Below the pieces are notes generated by a model. The model made no database searches and was not told the origin of the DNA. It saw only the letters and a list, made by a program, of their open reading frames with translations. From NCBI RefSeq assembly GCF_900564145.1, contig NZ_UOOB01000001.1:3288754-3352753 (forward strand): a DNA stretch of 64,000 nucleotides. Reading direction: 5' to 3'. Position numbers and translations under genes: made by a program. This stretch comes from Comamonas sp. lk. GTDB lineage: Bacteria > Pseudomonadota > Gammaproteobacteria > Burkholderiales > Burkholderiaceae_C. Positions 26,884 through 35,660 of the stretch are shown here, piece by piece (the first letter of the stretch is position 1; every line of letters starts with the position of its first letter).

Positions 26884-26978
26884 CCGTTAAGATTCCTTGT
26901 AAATTTACCAATCATCTAAGTGCTTGAAAATTAATGAATTTTTATAAGTAAATAATTTGCAGCCTTCAGAGATCAGAC

Positions 26979-27413
26979 TTATTTTTTAAACGTTCCTCTG
27001 ACGATCTTTCCCTCGCCGATAGCCTTCTCTAGAGACTGCTCTATGCGTAGGGCTTCATTCACTGATGCCAGCCTGATGATCTCCACCAACTGACTGCTCA
27101 CCAACTCCCGCAGCTTACGGTTTTTCTCCCTCTCCTTGAGCAGGAGATCTTCCATCTCGTCGCGCTGACGGCGCACGGCCTTGCCCATGACCGCCCGAAC
27201 CTGCTCGGCGAAGTCGGGGTAGCGATTGTGAATCAGCGGCGGGGACACTTTCGCTTCATCCGCCACTGCCTTGAGGGTGACCTTCTTGCCGCTCTGTTGC
27301 ACGCGAATCAGAGCCAGACTCAGTTCTTGCAGCGTATGCTCGCGATCCCGTTTCCTGGGCGCATCGTTGGCAATGCCAGCAACTTTCGACCTAGCGGGGA
27401 GCGATTTGGCCAT
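26979..27413 (-). CDS. small DNA-binding protein of the recombinase module (TnpC-like)
   Basis: The 144-residue protein has an N-terminal TetR-like helix-turn-helix (LKAVADEAKVSPPLIHNRYPDF) and a C-terminal coiled coil rich in Arg, Lys and Glu. This design is seen in the TnpC-type partner of Tn554-like tyrosine recombinases. Its gene overlaps the end of the upstream recombinase by 23 bases, so it belongs to the same operon. TnpC of Tn554 is not essential but affects the frequency and orientation of transposition; the same role here is inference. Confidence 0.75.
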   Translation of the reverse strand: MAKSLPARSKVAGIANDAPRKRDREHTLQELSLALIRVQQSGKKVTLKAVADEAKVSPPLIHNRYPDFAEQVRAVMGKAVRRQRDEMEDLLLKEREKNRKLRELVSSQLVEIIRLASVNEALRIEQSLEKAIGEGKIVRGTFKK

Positions 27414-29262
27414 CGCCTTCCTCTGCGTCTACCTCAACTCCCAAGTCTTTGAGGATTTTTGCCGCCTGGTACAGATCCCTCTCTACCCGCATCACCACCC
27501 CAGGCCCCAGTTCCTGGGCATCCATGCGCAACTCCTTGTGGTGGCGATAGGCCTCCTGCCAGATCGGGATAAACCTACGATCGATCACGCCGTTACGGCA
27601 ATCGCCGCAGGTTCCCTTGGCATAGATCCCCGAGCCACCACAGCCCTCATCCTGTGCTAGGCACCACGAATGTCCTGTGGAGCGCATATTGACACGCCGC
27701 GACGTTTCAATGAGGAGCTCCTTTCGGTTGCCAAAGTCATGGGCCCGCATTTCCATAAGCCTGGGAGCAGCACCTCCAGCCAGTGGCTCATCTTTCTCTA
27801 ACCACTGCGCCACCACGCCAGCCTTATAAGCTATCAACTCGCTGAGGATGTCGTCGTACAGTGCCGCGTCCTGCAACGGGTTTGAGCCATAGAGTTGCGT
27901 CATATCGATGCTGGAATGTTTGAACTGCTCCTTGAGGAACAGCATGTCTCCCAGGCGGTGGCGTACGAAGGTATATGCATAGAGCCGCCTCATCTGGTGG
28001 GGCGCGAGCTTCCAGTCAACGCCTGCGGCACGTGAAAAATCCGCACAAATCGTCCCCCAGCGGACAGAAGACACAGGTACAAGGCCACCCTTAGCATTTC
28101 CCAGAAAGAGCCGCTTGACATTGCTTCTAGCTGTGATTAGCCATTGCAATTGCTTTGGCGTGAGCGGCTGCGACTTTCGCTCCATCATCGAAACCTGCTT
28201 AGCCAACCGCTCGCGGTAAGGCTGTGACCAGCGCTCCAGAATGCACAGGATGCGGTGACCCATCGCAGGCATCAGATACTCCACGTGCCCCTTCTTGGTT
28301 TTGTACTCGATAGCGGCGATCCAGTGGAAAACAATGCCATTCTTGACTTCGGTACGCCCTGCGCTGACTTCAATGCTTGATAGTTCTGAAGATCGCATGC
28401 CAGTAAGCACGCCGAGCAAGTAAAAGCAGGCATCCCGTATCACCGTACGGCCAGGTCCGCTGAATGCGGAACGCTCCTCACTATCACGCTCGTCAAGCTG
28501 CTTTTCTGCACAAGCCAGGATGTCCTCGGCGTAAAGGAATAAACGCCGCGCCACCTCAACCGGGATCAGCGGCGTCAAACTGGCTTTACCAGCATCCATG
28601 CCATTTTGCCCAGCCTGCCCCGCCACCGCCGCTGCACTCGATTCAGGCCAAGGGTGCACCCGCAAGGCTGCCTTGTGCTGATCGCGAAAGTGGTAGAGCA
28701 ACTCAAGCGCAGCGAATTGCTTTACCATTGTGCTGGCTACCAGCCCTGCACTCTTCTGCCTATGAACGAAGTTCGCAATGTGCAGAGGTTGCACATCGGC
28801 GAGCGACTCCAACTCGAGCGAAGCAACAAAACGGCAGAAGACTCCCAGATTTAGCAGAGTTTTAAGGAGCATCGACCCCGCTGGCTGCCCCATCCCCGGT
28901 CGCCCCACCTTCCAGTAGTGATACAGCACATTCTGGCAAGCCTCGCGGTAGGTCTCGGGAATGGCCGACCAGCCCAGGCGCTTCATAGAATTCGGGGTGT
29001 TAGGTGTGCTGAAGTAAGGCCACATTTCCCACACCGGGTCCCCTACACGGGAAATCACCACAATGTTGTTAGCCTCATCCAGCACGGCGCTCACTACCAC
29101 GTTGTTACGCTCCTCAACCGACAGCCCAACCAAGCTCACTGGCTGGCCAGCCAGTAACTCATAGGCGTTGCACAGACGCGTTCTTACGGCCCTCTCCTGT
29201 CGTGTGCTTGTCGTCTTTGCCGGTTCGGCTATTTGCGTTCGAGCGACCTTCATCTTAGCCAT
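27391..29262 (-). CDS. tyrosine recombinase, Tn554 TnpB-like
   Basis: The 623-residue recombinase has catalytic Arg in GVLTGMRSSELSSI, HQMRR (HxxR) and FKHSSIDMTQLYG with the Tyr nucleophile. The C-terminal part has Cys pairs (EGCGG, GTCGDC) of a probable zinc-binding tail. Length and layout match Tn554 TnpB (about 630 residues). It overlaps the preceding recombinase gene by eight bases. The module should carry out site-specific integration of the island. Confidence 0.85.
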   Translation of the reverse strand: MAKMKVARTQIAEPAKTTSTRQERAVRTRLCNAYELLAGQPVSLVGLSVEERNNVVVSAVLDEANNIVVISRVGDPVWEMWPYFSTPNTPNSMKRLGWSAIPETYREACQNVLYHYWKVGRPGMGQPAGSMLLKTLLNLGVFCRFVASLELESLADVQPLHIANFVHRQKSAGLVASTMVKQFAALELLYHFRDQHKAALRVHPWPESSAAAVAGQAGQNGMDAGKASLTPLIPVEVARRLFLYAEDILACAEKQLDERDSEERSAFSGPGRTVIRDACFYLLGVLTGMRSSELSSIEVSAGRTEVKNGIVFHWIAAIEYKTKKGHVEYLMPAMGHRILCILERWSQPYRERLAKQVSMMERKSQPLTPKQLQWLITARSNVKRLFLGNAKGGLVPVSSVRWGTICADFSRAAGVDWKLAPHQMRRLYAYTFVRHRLGDMLFLKEQFKHSSIDMTQLYGSNPLQDAALYDDILSELIAYKAGVVAQWLEKDEPLAGGAAPRLMEMRAHDFGNRKELLIETSRRVNMRSTGHSWCLAQDEGCGGSGIYAKGTCGDCRNGVIDRRFIPIWQEAYRHHKELRMDAQELGPGVVMRVERDLYQAAKILKDLGVEVDAEEGDGQIAPR

Positions 29263-30871
29263 GGACGACCTCTGGACTACTCAGGGTGTAGGCCGCCCAG
29301 AACTTCAGCGGCTCCATACGGGCGCGCTCTTTTGCGCTGGTCAGCAAACCGGCATCAAACCTGTCCGCTGTGAAGCGATCGATCAGACTCATGGTGTTGC
29401 GAAACTCCTCGCGCCACTCATTGGAACGGGTGTTGCTCATCTCTCGCTCAAGAAACCAATAGAAGCTGAAGAGACGATGCAGCTCCTCTTGAGAACCAAC
29501 GATGGCATAGCTGGTGCACGTGAAGCAAGCAAAGAAATCGTCACATGGCGCCCCATTCCTGGGAGCCTTATCGCCGTAGTAAGGGTCCTTGCAGCGCCCC
29601 GTGGGCGACTTGCTTGGCAAGATAGGGACGACTTCTCCTACTCGTTCACCGGAGCGATAGATATCCGGTAATGCCTCGCCGACAAAGGTCGCGTTCTCCC
29701 TCATTTGACGGGTGCAAGCAAGGTAGTGGGTGTCGGCCACCTTGGGGGTGTGCCCCATCAGGGCAGCCGTTGCAATCAGATCCCCACCGGATAACGACCA
29801 GAGGCGGTGTTCCACAGTCTTGCGCAGGCGTGAGAGGTTTAGTACCAAACGATTCCCATCGTCATCGCGCAGGTCGTGTCGCTCAATCAGATTGGCGATG
29901 CTTGCTCCCAAAGCAGAGGGCGTCAACACCACGACCTCTTCAGCGCTACCAAAATTTTTCCTAGCCCGATATAGCCACACTCGCCCCCGATAATCTGGCC
30001 TCGCTTCGCTAAGCAACGATTCTGACAACTGCAGAGCCTTACGCATCAAAGCTACGCCATCCATGGGAATCGGTTGCGAACCTTCATGCACACGGGAGTA
30101 ACGGAGATTCACTAGTTTGGTGGCGTTTCCGCGCCGCTTGAAGAGCTCCAGCAGCATCATGTTGGGCATGAAAGGGTGCGAGCGCAGGCAGTCGCGCGTA
30201 GCCTCCAGCAGCGGCGTAGGATTGGCTCCCGTGCGAATAGCCACCGCCAGCAGATAAACCACCATCGCATCGCGACCAGCCCCCTTGAACTGTTCATTGT
30301 GGATGGCCACGATGTCATCGCGCAGAGCCTGCGCCAGGCGCTGACGCTCGGTCGACGATAGCGGCGTTGCACCTTTCATCCGGCTGTTGCTGCGGGGGAA
30401 AGGATTGGCTGGAAAAAGGCCTTCCTGGTCAGGCACGATCCCGCATCGGACCAGAGCCGTGAGGACGGATTTTGCACGGTTATAGAGGGATTTCTGGGTG
30501 TTGTAAGCAGGGACTCGGTCCTTGAGCCAGTCGATGTAATGGCGAATGTGCGCAGGCCCAAGGTTCTGCGGCTCGACTCCTGTGCTCATCGATACCAAGA
30601 ATTCGAAAAAATACCTCATGCCCGAGAGCCAGTAGCTAGCTAGGGTGTAGGGTGTAACTGACTCGCTTGCCAAAAAAGTACGAAACTGCTTGGCACAGGC
30701 CCACACCCACGCATCAATGCCTCGGCCGAGCCAGGGAATGAGGTTGAGGACTCGGTAAGATGAGGCGTTTTCCGGGAGCGTGATGACTAGAGCGGCGGTA
30801 TCGCCGGATGTCGGCGCTGCAATGACAACCTTAATAGGGGCAGGTGCATCGAAGGTCTTCTTGACTTTCAT
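29255..30871 (-). CDS. second tyrosine recombinase of the module
   Basis: A 538-residue phage-integrase-type protein. The SAM-like core-binding part lies at about 60-150. The catalytic part has [16 protein letters not shown] (H...Y) and a C-terminal Cys-rich stretch ([12 protein letters not shown]). The usual HxLR reads SRLR, so one catalytic His appears replaced; it may depend on its partners. Its start overlaps the stop of the truncated recombinase by four bases (ATGA). Confidence 0.8.
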   Translation of the reverse strand: MKVKKTFDAPAPIKVVIAAPTSGDTAALVITLPENASSYRVLNLIPWLGRGIDAWVWACAKQFRTFLASESVTPYTLASYWLSGMRYFFEFLVSMSTGVEPQNLGPAHIRHYIDWLKDRVPAYNTQKSLYNRAKSVLTALVRCGIVPDQEGLFPANPFPRSNSRMKGATPLSSTERQRLAQALRDDIVAIHNEQFKGAGRDAMVVYLLAVAIRTGANPTPLLEATRDCLRSHPFMPNMMLLELFKRRGNATKLVNLRYSRVHEGSQPIPMDGVALMRKALQLSESLLSEARPDYRGRVWLYRARKNFGSAEEVVVLTPSALGASIANLIERHDLRDDDGNRLVLNLSRLRKTVEHRLWSLSGGDLIATAALMGHTPKVADTHYLACTRQMRENATFVGEALPDIYRSGERVGEVVPILPSKSPTGRCKDPYYGDKAPRNGAPCDDFFACFTCTSYAIVGSQEELHRLFSFYWFLEREMSNTRSNEWREEFRNTMSLIDRFTADRFDAGLLTSAKERARMEPLKFWAAYTLSSPEVVHG

Positions 30872-31218
30872 ACTGTTGCCTCCCCTTCAGGCATGAACAA
30901 CCGGTCAACCTCATCCTCGTTGGCCGATACCAACTGTCCCTCCAGCGCATTGATAAGGTGGAGGTAAATCATGGTGGTGGAGACATCGCTGTGCCCCAGG
31001 CGATCACGGACGTAAAGTAGCGGCTCACCCTCGAACGTTTTGCTCTTACGCAAGCTCCACAGCAAATAGGTGGCGTAGGTATGGCGAAGCATGTGGGCGG
31101 TAACGGGAAATTCGACCCGTTTGGCCAAGGCACGCATGATGGCGGTGATAGCATCCTTCGGGTACGGTACGCCAGCCTCAGTGAGGAACAAAGGTGAGTG
31201 CTCTTCACCCTTGCGGTT
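30868..31218 (-). pseudogene. first tyrosine recombinase, 5' part removed at the IS3 junction
   Basis: Only about 116 C-terminal residues remain. They include the active-site segments [13 protein letters not shown] (HxxRH) and [14 protein letters not shown] with the nucleophilic Tyr. The open frame runs straight into the IS end at 31218. The missing N-terminal half is not found on the other side of the IS, so DNA was deleted, not merely split. Without it the module is probably unable to move by itself. Confidence 0.85.
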
Positions 31219-31236
31219 TGAATCGACCAGATTTTT

Positions 31237-32118
31237 TTAGATAGCTGCCAGCCTCACGGAATTACGTCTCTCAAACTCTATTGGAGACAGACCATCAGCA
31301 GACGAATGTCTGCGAATGGGGTTGTAGAACATTTCGATGTAGCTGAAGACATCGCTGTGCGCCTCTTGCCTCGTAGGATAGGTTTTTCTGCGGATGCGCT
31401 CCCGCTTAAGCAACTGAAAAAAACTTTCAGCAACTGCGTTGTCGTGACAGTTTCCTCGCCTGCTCATACTCGATTGCAGGTTGTGGCTAGCAAGGAAGCG
31501 CTGCCATTCATGGCTTGTAAATTGGCAGCCTTGGTCAGAGTGCACGGTCACGGTATTGCATGGTCTTCTACGCCAGAGCGCCATATGCAATGCATCCAAG
31601 GGCAGCTGGGTATCAATGCGGCTACCTGTTGCCCAGCCAACAACTTGGCGTGAGAACAGGTCAATTACCGTTGCCAGGTACAGCCACCCCTCATGAGTGC
31701 TGATATAGGTGATATCAGTCACCCAGACTTTGTTCGGAGCATGCACGGTGAACTGCTGCGATAGTAAGTTGGGAGCCACGACTGCTGGAGCACCTCCTCG
31801 CACACGAGGGCGTCGTCCGTAGCCTCGCTGAGCCTTTAATCCCTCACAGCGCAGCAGTCTTGCTACCCGGTGCCTGCTGCAGGTCTCGCCTAAGTCACGC
31901 ATGTCCAATGTCAACTTGCGGTAGCCATATACGCCACCGCTTTCTAGCCATGCCTGCTTTAGAAGGCCCAATAGACGCTGGTCATCGGCCGCACGTTGAC
32001 TGAGCGGCCGAACCCTCCAAGCGTAGTAACCACTGGGGTGCAATTGCAGCACCCGGCACATGCGCACAACGCTGTAAATCAACTGGTGCTTGGCAATGAA
32101 GGCGTACTTCAGTCGCAC
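31237..32118 (-). CDS. IS3-family transposase OrfB
   Basis: The 293-residue integrase-core protein has the DDE catalytic set: WVTDITYI, HSDQGCQFTS and the Glu in DNAVAESFFQLLKRE. The HTH_21-like front half (GVYGYRKLTLDMRD) is also present. It is made as an OrfAB fusion by a -1 frameshift. The frame is intact. Confidence 0.93.
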   Translation of the reverse strand: MRLKYAFIAKHQLIYSVVRMCRVLQLHPSGYYAWRVRPLSQRAADDQRLLGLLKQAWLESGGVYGYRKLTLDMRDLGETCSRHRVARLLRCEGLKAQRGYGRRPRVRGGAPAVVAPNLLSQQFTVHAPNKVWVTDITYISTHEGWLYLATVIDLFSRQVVGWATGSRIDTQLPLDALHMALWRRRPCNTVTVHSDQGCQFTSHEWQRFLASHNLQSSMSRRGNCHDNAVAESFFQLLKRERIRRKTYPTRQEAHSDVFSYIEMFYNPIRRHSSADGLSPIEFERRNSVRLAAI

Positions 32119-32387
32119 TGGCGAGCGAAGTACGCCGCCGCTTTTTTTAGGATGTCACGCTCCTCGGTGACCCTTTTGAGTTCTGCTTTGATACGGCGTA
32201 ATTCTTCGCTTTGACTGACTTGCTCCTGCCGCTGAGCTGCGGGGATTTGCTGCAGTCGAATCCACTTATACAGACTATGCGTGCTCACGCCTAAACGGCG
32301 TGAGACGTCGGCTGCGCTGTGGCCGTGTTCCAAGATTTGCTTGACGGCCTCAATCCTGAATTCTTCTGGGTAGCGTTGTGCGTTCAT
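32109..32387 (-). CDS. IS3-family transposase OrfA
   Basis: A 92-residue protein with an N-terminal helix-turn-helix (HSAADVSRRLGVSTHSLYKWI) and a C-terminal leucine-zipper segment (ELRRIKAELKRVTEERDILKKA). The slippery A7 run at 32142-32148 lies near its end and should shift ribosomes into orfB. Confidence 0.93.
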   Translation of the reverse strand: MNAQRYPEEFRIEAVKQILEHGHSAADVSRRLGVSTHSLYKWIRLQQIPAAQRQEQVSQSEELRRIKAELKRVTEERDILKKAAAYFARQCD

Positions 32388-32450
32388 ATGGACTCCTATT
32401 TGAACGGAAATAGGAGGCTGTGAACTATCTACAAAAAGTTGGTCGATTCA

Positions 32451-32643
32451 AACATCTGTTGTAAACGCAGAATGCTGGGCCAACACTGAGATTGACGGCC
32501 ACACCGCGCATATGCCGCAGGCCTGGCTAGGAAGCTATCCAGTAGTCAGTGAAGCCGTTCGGCTTGCTCACATTCATCGCGACAACTTCGGGGTGTCATG
32601 CACGTCTCCCGAGGATCCATTCTTCAGTCAGCATGCACATTGA
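32451..32643 (+). pseudogene. C-terminal fragment of an unknown gene cut by the IS
   Basis: An open frame runs without a start codon from the right end of the IS to a TGA at 32641. The 60 or so residues (including EIDGHTAHMPQAWLGSYP and VSEAVRLAHIHRDNFG) look like a genuine soluble protein end. The family is not recognised. It has the orientation opposite to the recombinases, so it is not the missing recombinase half. Confidence 0.5.
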
Positions 32644-32770
32644 GCTCATGACTTCGTGTTTGAACCGTGCGGGGTGATGGAATCTGTTGCTCTTGACGTC
32701 GAAGAATTCGATTTGTATGTCAGCTCTGAATTCCGTGACCGGAAACGGAAAGCTGTGACCATTAAATAAA

Positions 32771-32817
32771 TGCAGAAAGCGCCCAGCAGATCGTGTGATC
32801 TTGCTGGGCACTTTGCA
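32771..32817. terminator. long imperfect palindrome downstream of patatin gene
   Basis: A 47-base imperfect palindrome (outer TGCA...TGCA, inner GCCCAGCA/TGCTGGGC) centred near 32,794 lies ten bases after the patatin stop codon. It can act as a transcript end for that gene, though the T-run is weak. Confidence 0.55.
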
Positions 32818-32826
32818 TTACCACCT

Positions 32827-34827
32827 CTATTGCATGGTCACATTCACTGAGCTCTGGAAGATCCTGCAAGGCGTTGGCGCACCGCTGAATCCATTAGCTT
32901 TCATAGGCCTGTGAATTGGACGCTCACCCTTTGAGTTCACTTTTAAGCGCTCTTGCCAACACTGCTCACCAACATTTTTCACTCGCCTTGTTGTTGGGTC
33001 AAATTGCAGGTTCACTGCAAGGTTTCGTGCGAGTTCTCGATACGCCCAGAAGCGGTAGCTGCTTGAGTCAATTGTCGCGGTCACGGTCCCATGCTGCGGG
33101 AACCTCATATAGTCCGAAGCATCTCCAACGGTAGTTGATCGATCATGCTGCAAGTAGATAGGAAGCCAGCAGTTCATCTGGTTAGGGCCTGTTCCACACT
33201 CCGTTCCAATTGTCGTTCCCTTGTTGGCATATTCTTGAGTCAGAAGCTCATCCCATGCAGGCTTGATCAAGTAGACATTGATGCGCCTGCCTGGCTCTGC
33301 CGCTTCTGAAGGCCACCGCACATAGCCCTCAATCACAGGAGACTTCCAGTCAGAGACGTTGTAAGCGAACTTGGCACTGCCCTCTTCACAGTGTTTCGCA
33401 AAGTCTTGCAATGCAGGGAAGTCAAAGATGACCTTTTCCTCCTTGAGCATCAACCTAAGATTACAGAGGTCTTCCAAGAGTCCGCGGCCGTCTTCTGCAC
33501 TGTCCGCAAGGATGAGGTCCGAGACACCGCGACGAATCAGGCTCAAAGCCCCTGTGTTCTCAATCGGGCCGCCGTCACTCAGCCGGATTGTTCCTTTGCG
33601 TCCAGTATTCGGATCCACTGCAGGGATGTTCACGCCCCATTGAATGGCCCCCAACAGAGAGGCAAAGCCTTTATAGACTAGAGCACCAAGTGACGGATCC
33701 ACGTTCTGAGTGTCCAAGAACGCAGCTGATGCTCGCACGCCTGTGGTTATCGATTCGAAGGGAAGCGTTTCAAAGCGACCAATGCGTGCGGATCCATGGC
33801 CGAAGGGCGTGATTTCGTACAGACTATATGCATTGGGCAGAGCTGACTTCTGACCCTGAGTCGTGTTCAAAATCCACACTGGCAAGCTTGGGTCCGTGTC
33901 GTACATTTTTCGCAACTCGGCCCAGGTATTCTTCGTTCCATCGACCCGCAATGTGTGGCCCTCGCCGGCGGCATTGGTGTAAGCCCAGTGCTTGTCTGGA
34001 TCTGCCGCGCTTCGGGGCATTGGGTTCAAACCCCATGTACGCTCGATCCCGGTCTCATAGGCATTGATAACCGCAGACTGAGCACCAAAAAATCCAGGAA
34101 CGATCTCTAGGAAGGCTCCAATGGTGTACCCCGCAATCTTCCTCTTCGGAGAGTTCTGTTTATCACCAGTAGGGATCGTGATCTCATCTGTGAAAACATC
34201 GGGCCAGCGGACTATGTGCGCCTGCCAACGGTACGGATCTGCATCTCCACCAGGGATGCTGGCCACTCGATGGTGGTTCCTCAGGCACACGGCCTCGGGC
34301 CTGGGCTCCGCTGCTGCAGCAGCTTCTCGCTGTGCTGAAGCAATAGCGTTCTGCCGAGAGTTGCGCAGATACTTGGAATCCTCCATGTCTTTCTTGTTCA
34401 CCAGCCAAGCAGGCAGGCAGTCTGCGAAGATAGAGTCAAAGGCAAATTGGTTTTGGCCTTCTTTTTGGGCCCTTGCCCAAGCCATCTTTTTCGAGAAGTA
34501 CCAGTAGGCACCATAGCCGCCGCCTGAAGCCGTAGAGATTGCATGCACATGCTGAAGCAAGCCGCTTTGGTGGAGGCCGTGCAACACGCCATGGGCGAAC
34601 ATCCCAGCCTTCGTCCCACCGCCCGATAGCGCTAGTCCAATCCTGGGTCCAGGCCTGCCATCTGGCATGTCTTGCACATAACGATTCTCCAGCTGAAATT
34701 CGCGTTGCAACGATTCTGCCGTCATTGCTGCCAACTTCAGTGGTGGCTTGGTATCCGGATCCGCGATATGCATCGTCCCACAACTAACCAAGACGACACA
34801 TGACAAAGCCGATAGGAATTTGTACAT
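32827..34827 (-). CDS. patatin-like phospholipase lipoprotein
   Basis: The 666-residue protein has a lipoprotein signal (VVLVSC, Cys16), so it should be anchored to a membrane facing the periplasm. The patatin fold shows the oxyanion-hole GGGTKAG at 69-75, nucleophile Ser101 in TASGGGYG, and the catalytic DGG of LSDGGPIENTG at about 417. It should hydrolyse acyl lipids. The ATG at 34827 follows GGAGTGGAG; a GTG lies 12 bases upstream. No CD-NTase is nearby, so it is not an obvious CBASS effector. It is far longer than bacterial CapV-type patatins. Confidence 0.85.
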   Translation of the reverse strand: MYKFLSALSCVVLVSCGTMHIADPDTKPPLKLAAMTAESLQREFQLENRYVQDMPDGRPGPRIGLALSGGGTKAGMFAHGVLHGLHQSGLLQHVHAISTASGGGYGAYWYFSKKMAWARAQKEGQNQFAFDSIFADCLPAWLVNKKDMEDSKYLRNSRQNAIASAQREAAAAAEPRPEAVCLRNHHRVASIPGGDADPYRWQAHIVRWPDVFTDEITIPTGDKQNSPKRKIAGYTIGAFLEIVPGFFGAQSAVINAYETGIERTWGLNPMPRSAADPDKHWAYTNAAGEGHTLRVDGTKNTWAELRKMYDTDPSLPVWILNTTQGQKSALPNAYSLYEITPFGHGSARIGRFETLPFESITTGVRASAAFLDTQNVDPSLGALVYKGFASLLGAIQWGVNIPAVDPNTGRKGTIRLSDGGPIENTGALSLIRRGVSDLILADSAEDGRGLLEDLCNLRLMLKEEKVIFDFPALQDFAKHCEEGSAKFAYNVSDWKSPVIEGYVRWPSEAAEPGRRINVYLIKPAWDELLTQEYANKGTTIGTECGTGPNQMNCWLPIYLQHDRSTTVGDASDYMRFPQHGTVTATIDSSSYRFWAYRELARNLAVNLQFDPTTRRVKNVGEQCWQERLKVNSKGERPIHRPMKANGFSGAPTPCRIFQSSVNVTMQ

Positions 34828-35341
34828 CTCCACTCCCACCCCAGTAATTCTGATTTAAGCAAACAGTTACAGCTTTGCTCTACTAAATCAGTTGCAGGAG
34901 AGGGGAAGCCCTAGGCGGACATGATTGTTCCGTAGCAGAAGAATTCCTGGCTAGGCCGTTGACTTCGAATCCTATTTGATTGAAGGGCAGCTGCCAGTTG
35001 AGAAGGAGCGAATCAATATTCTGACCATCGAGATGGGACTATCGGCTACCTGATCCTTCATGGAGAACTGTGCTACTGCGTATTCCAGTCGAGCTGACCG
35101 CCTGTGCCGGTTGTAGCTGACCAGGCTGCTGGTCGTGAACGACAGAGTTCGGCCAAGAGCAGCCATTACATCATTGGTCTTTGACGACTCATAACAGGCT
35201 TCGATCTCGAAATTTAGGTCGGACAAAAGGTTGGCTTGCGATTGCTCACTCTCATAACTATGGATACATTCATTCTTTTAAGAACGACGAGCATTTTGCA
35301 TTCCGTCTAAATCTAGTTAGTCAGTTTTTTCAAAGAGAAGT
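34828..35341. other. intergenic DNA with a dispersed repeat
   Basis: No gene is supported here. The stretch holds the repeat at 35081-35167 and an AT-rich part from 35,230 to 35,341 that probably includes the promoter of the DUF1488 frame, with a GAGAAG ribosome site at its end. Confidence 0.45.
35081..35167. repeat. dispersed degenerate repeat, copy 1
   Basis: An 87-base segment closely related to 40946-41031. Shared blocks include CTGGTCGTGA, GTTCGGCCA and AGCAGCCAT, and the copy contains the inverted pair GACCAG/CTGGTC with a 4-base loop. Shorter relatives lie at 36570, 37238, 38450 and 42452. Confidence 0.7.
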
Positions 35342-35602
35342 ATGTAAATTTCATTTACCGGAAATCACGCAATAAACACACAAACTTTTGGAATCAACTT
35401 TCAAGCAAAAGTAAACGGAGAAAATTTTATCTGTTCAGTGACGACAGAAGCTTTGCAAGATGTTGACCCCAGCAACGCTCAAAGTGAACCTGAGCAGCAG
35501 TTTTTAGCCAATCGCTCTAGATTTGAATTCATCGCAGAAAAGAAAATTCTTGGGGGCGCAACTTCTCCCATGTTAATTACGAGCACCGATGTTCTTGCCT
35601 AA
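35342..35602 (+). pseudogene. DUF1488-like gene cassette with a stop at codon 2
   Basis: After ATG and TAA the frame stays open for 84 codons to the TAA at 35600. The peptide (FGINFQAKVNGENFICSVTTEAL, ANRSRFEFIAEKKI, LITSTDVLA) fits DUF1488, a small family of unknown function. A GAGAAG ribosome site precedes the ATG. Either AAA became TAA at codon 2 or translation starts at the next codon, ATT. The stop codon lies inside the first core site of an attC-like element, as in integron cassettes. Confidence 0.6.
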
Positions 35603-35655
35603 CCCGGCGCTCAAGCCGATCCGCATACTGCGGTCGGCTTAGCTTTTCGTCAGAT
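35597..35655 (+). other. attC-like 59-base element (integron cassette recombination site)
   Basis: The order of parts is R'' GCCTAAC (exact RYYYAAC), five bases, L'' GCTCAAG, a hairpin core (GCCGATCCGC / GCGGTCGGC with one unpaired T), L' CTTAGCT, four bases, and R' GTCAGAT (GTTRRRY with one mismatch). The length is exactly 59. This is the architecture of class 1-type attC sites such as that of aadA cassettes. No integron integrase is present in the window. The next gene starts six bases downstream. Confidence 0.8.
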
Positions 35656-35660
35656 CTTAG

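Larger units (their letters stand above)
31219..32450 (-). mobile_element. IS3-family insertion sequence, 1,232 bp
   Basis: The ends are imperfect inverted repeats of about 26 bases (TGAATCGACCA, then a T-rich stretch, then TAGATAG). orfA and orfB overlap by ten bases with an A7 slippery run, the usual IS3 design. The 3-base flanks outside the ends (GTT left, AAC right) do not form a direct repeat. This suggests that a deletion or recombination between two copies removed the original target neighbour. Confidence 0.9.

Noticed and set aside
26979..31218. Integron integrase among the recombinases, explaining the attC-like site
   Set aside because: The recombinases match the Tn554-like design, with sizes of 538 and 623 residues. 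No short IntI-type protein with its extra alpha-helix patch is seen.
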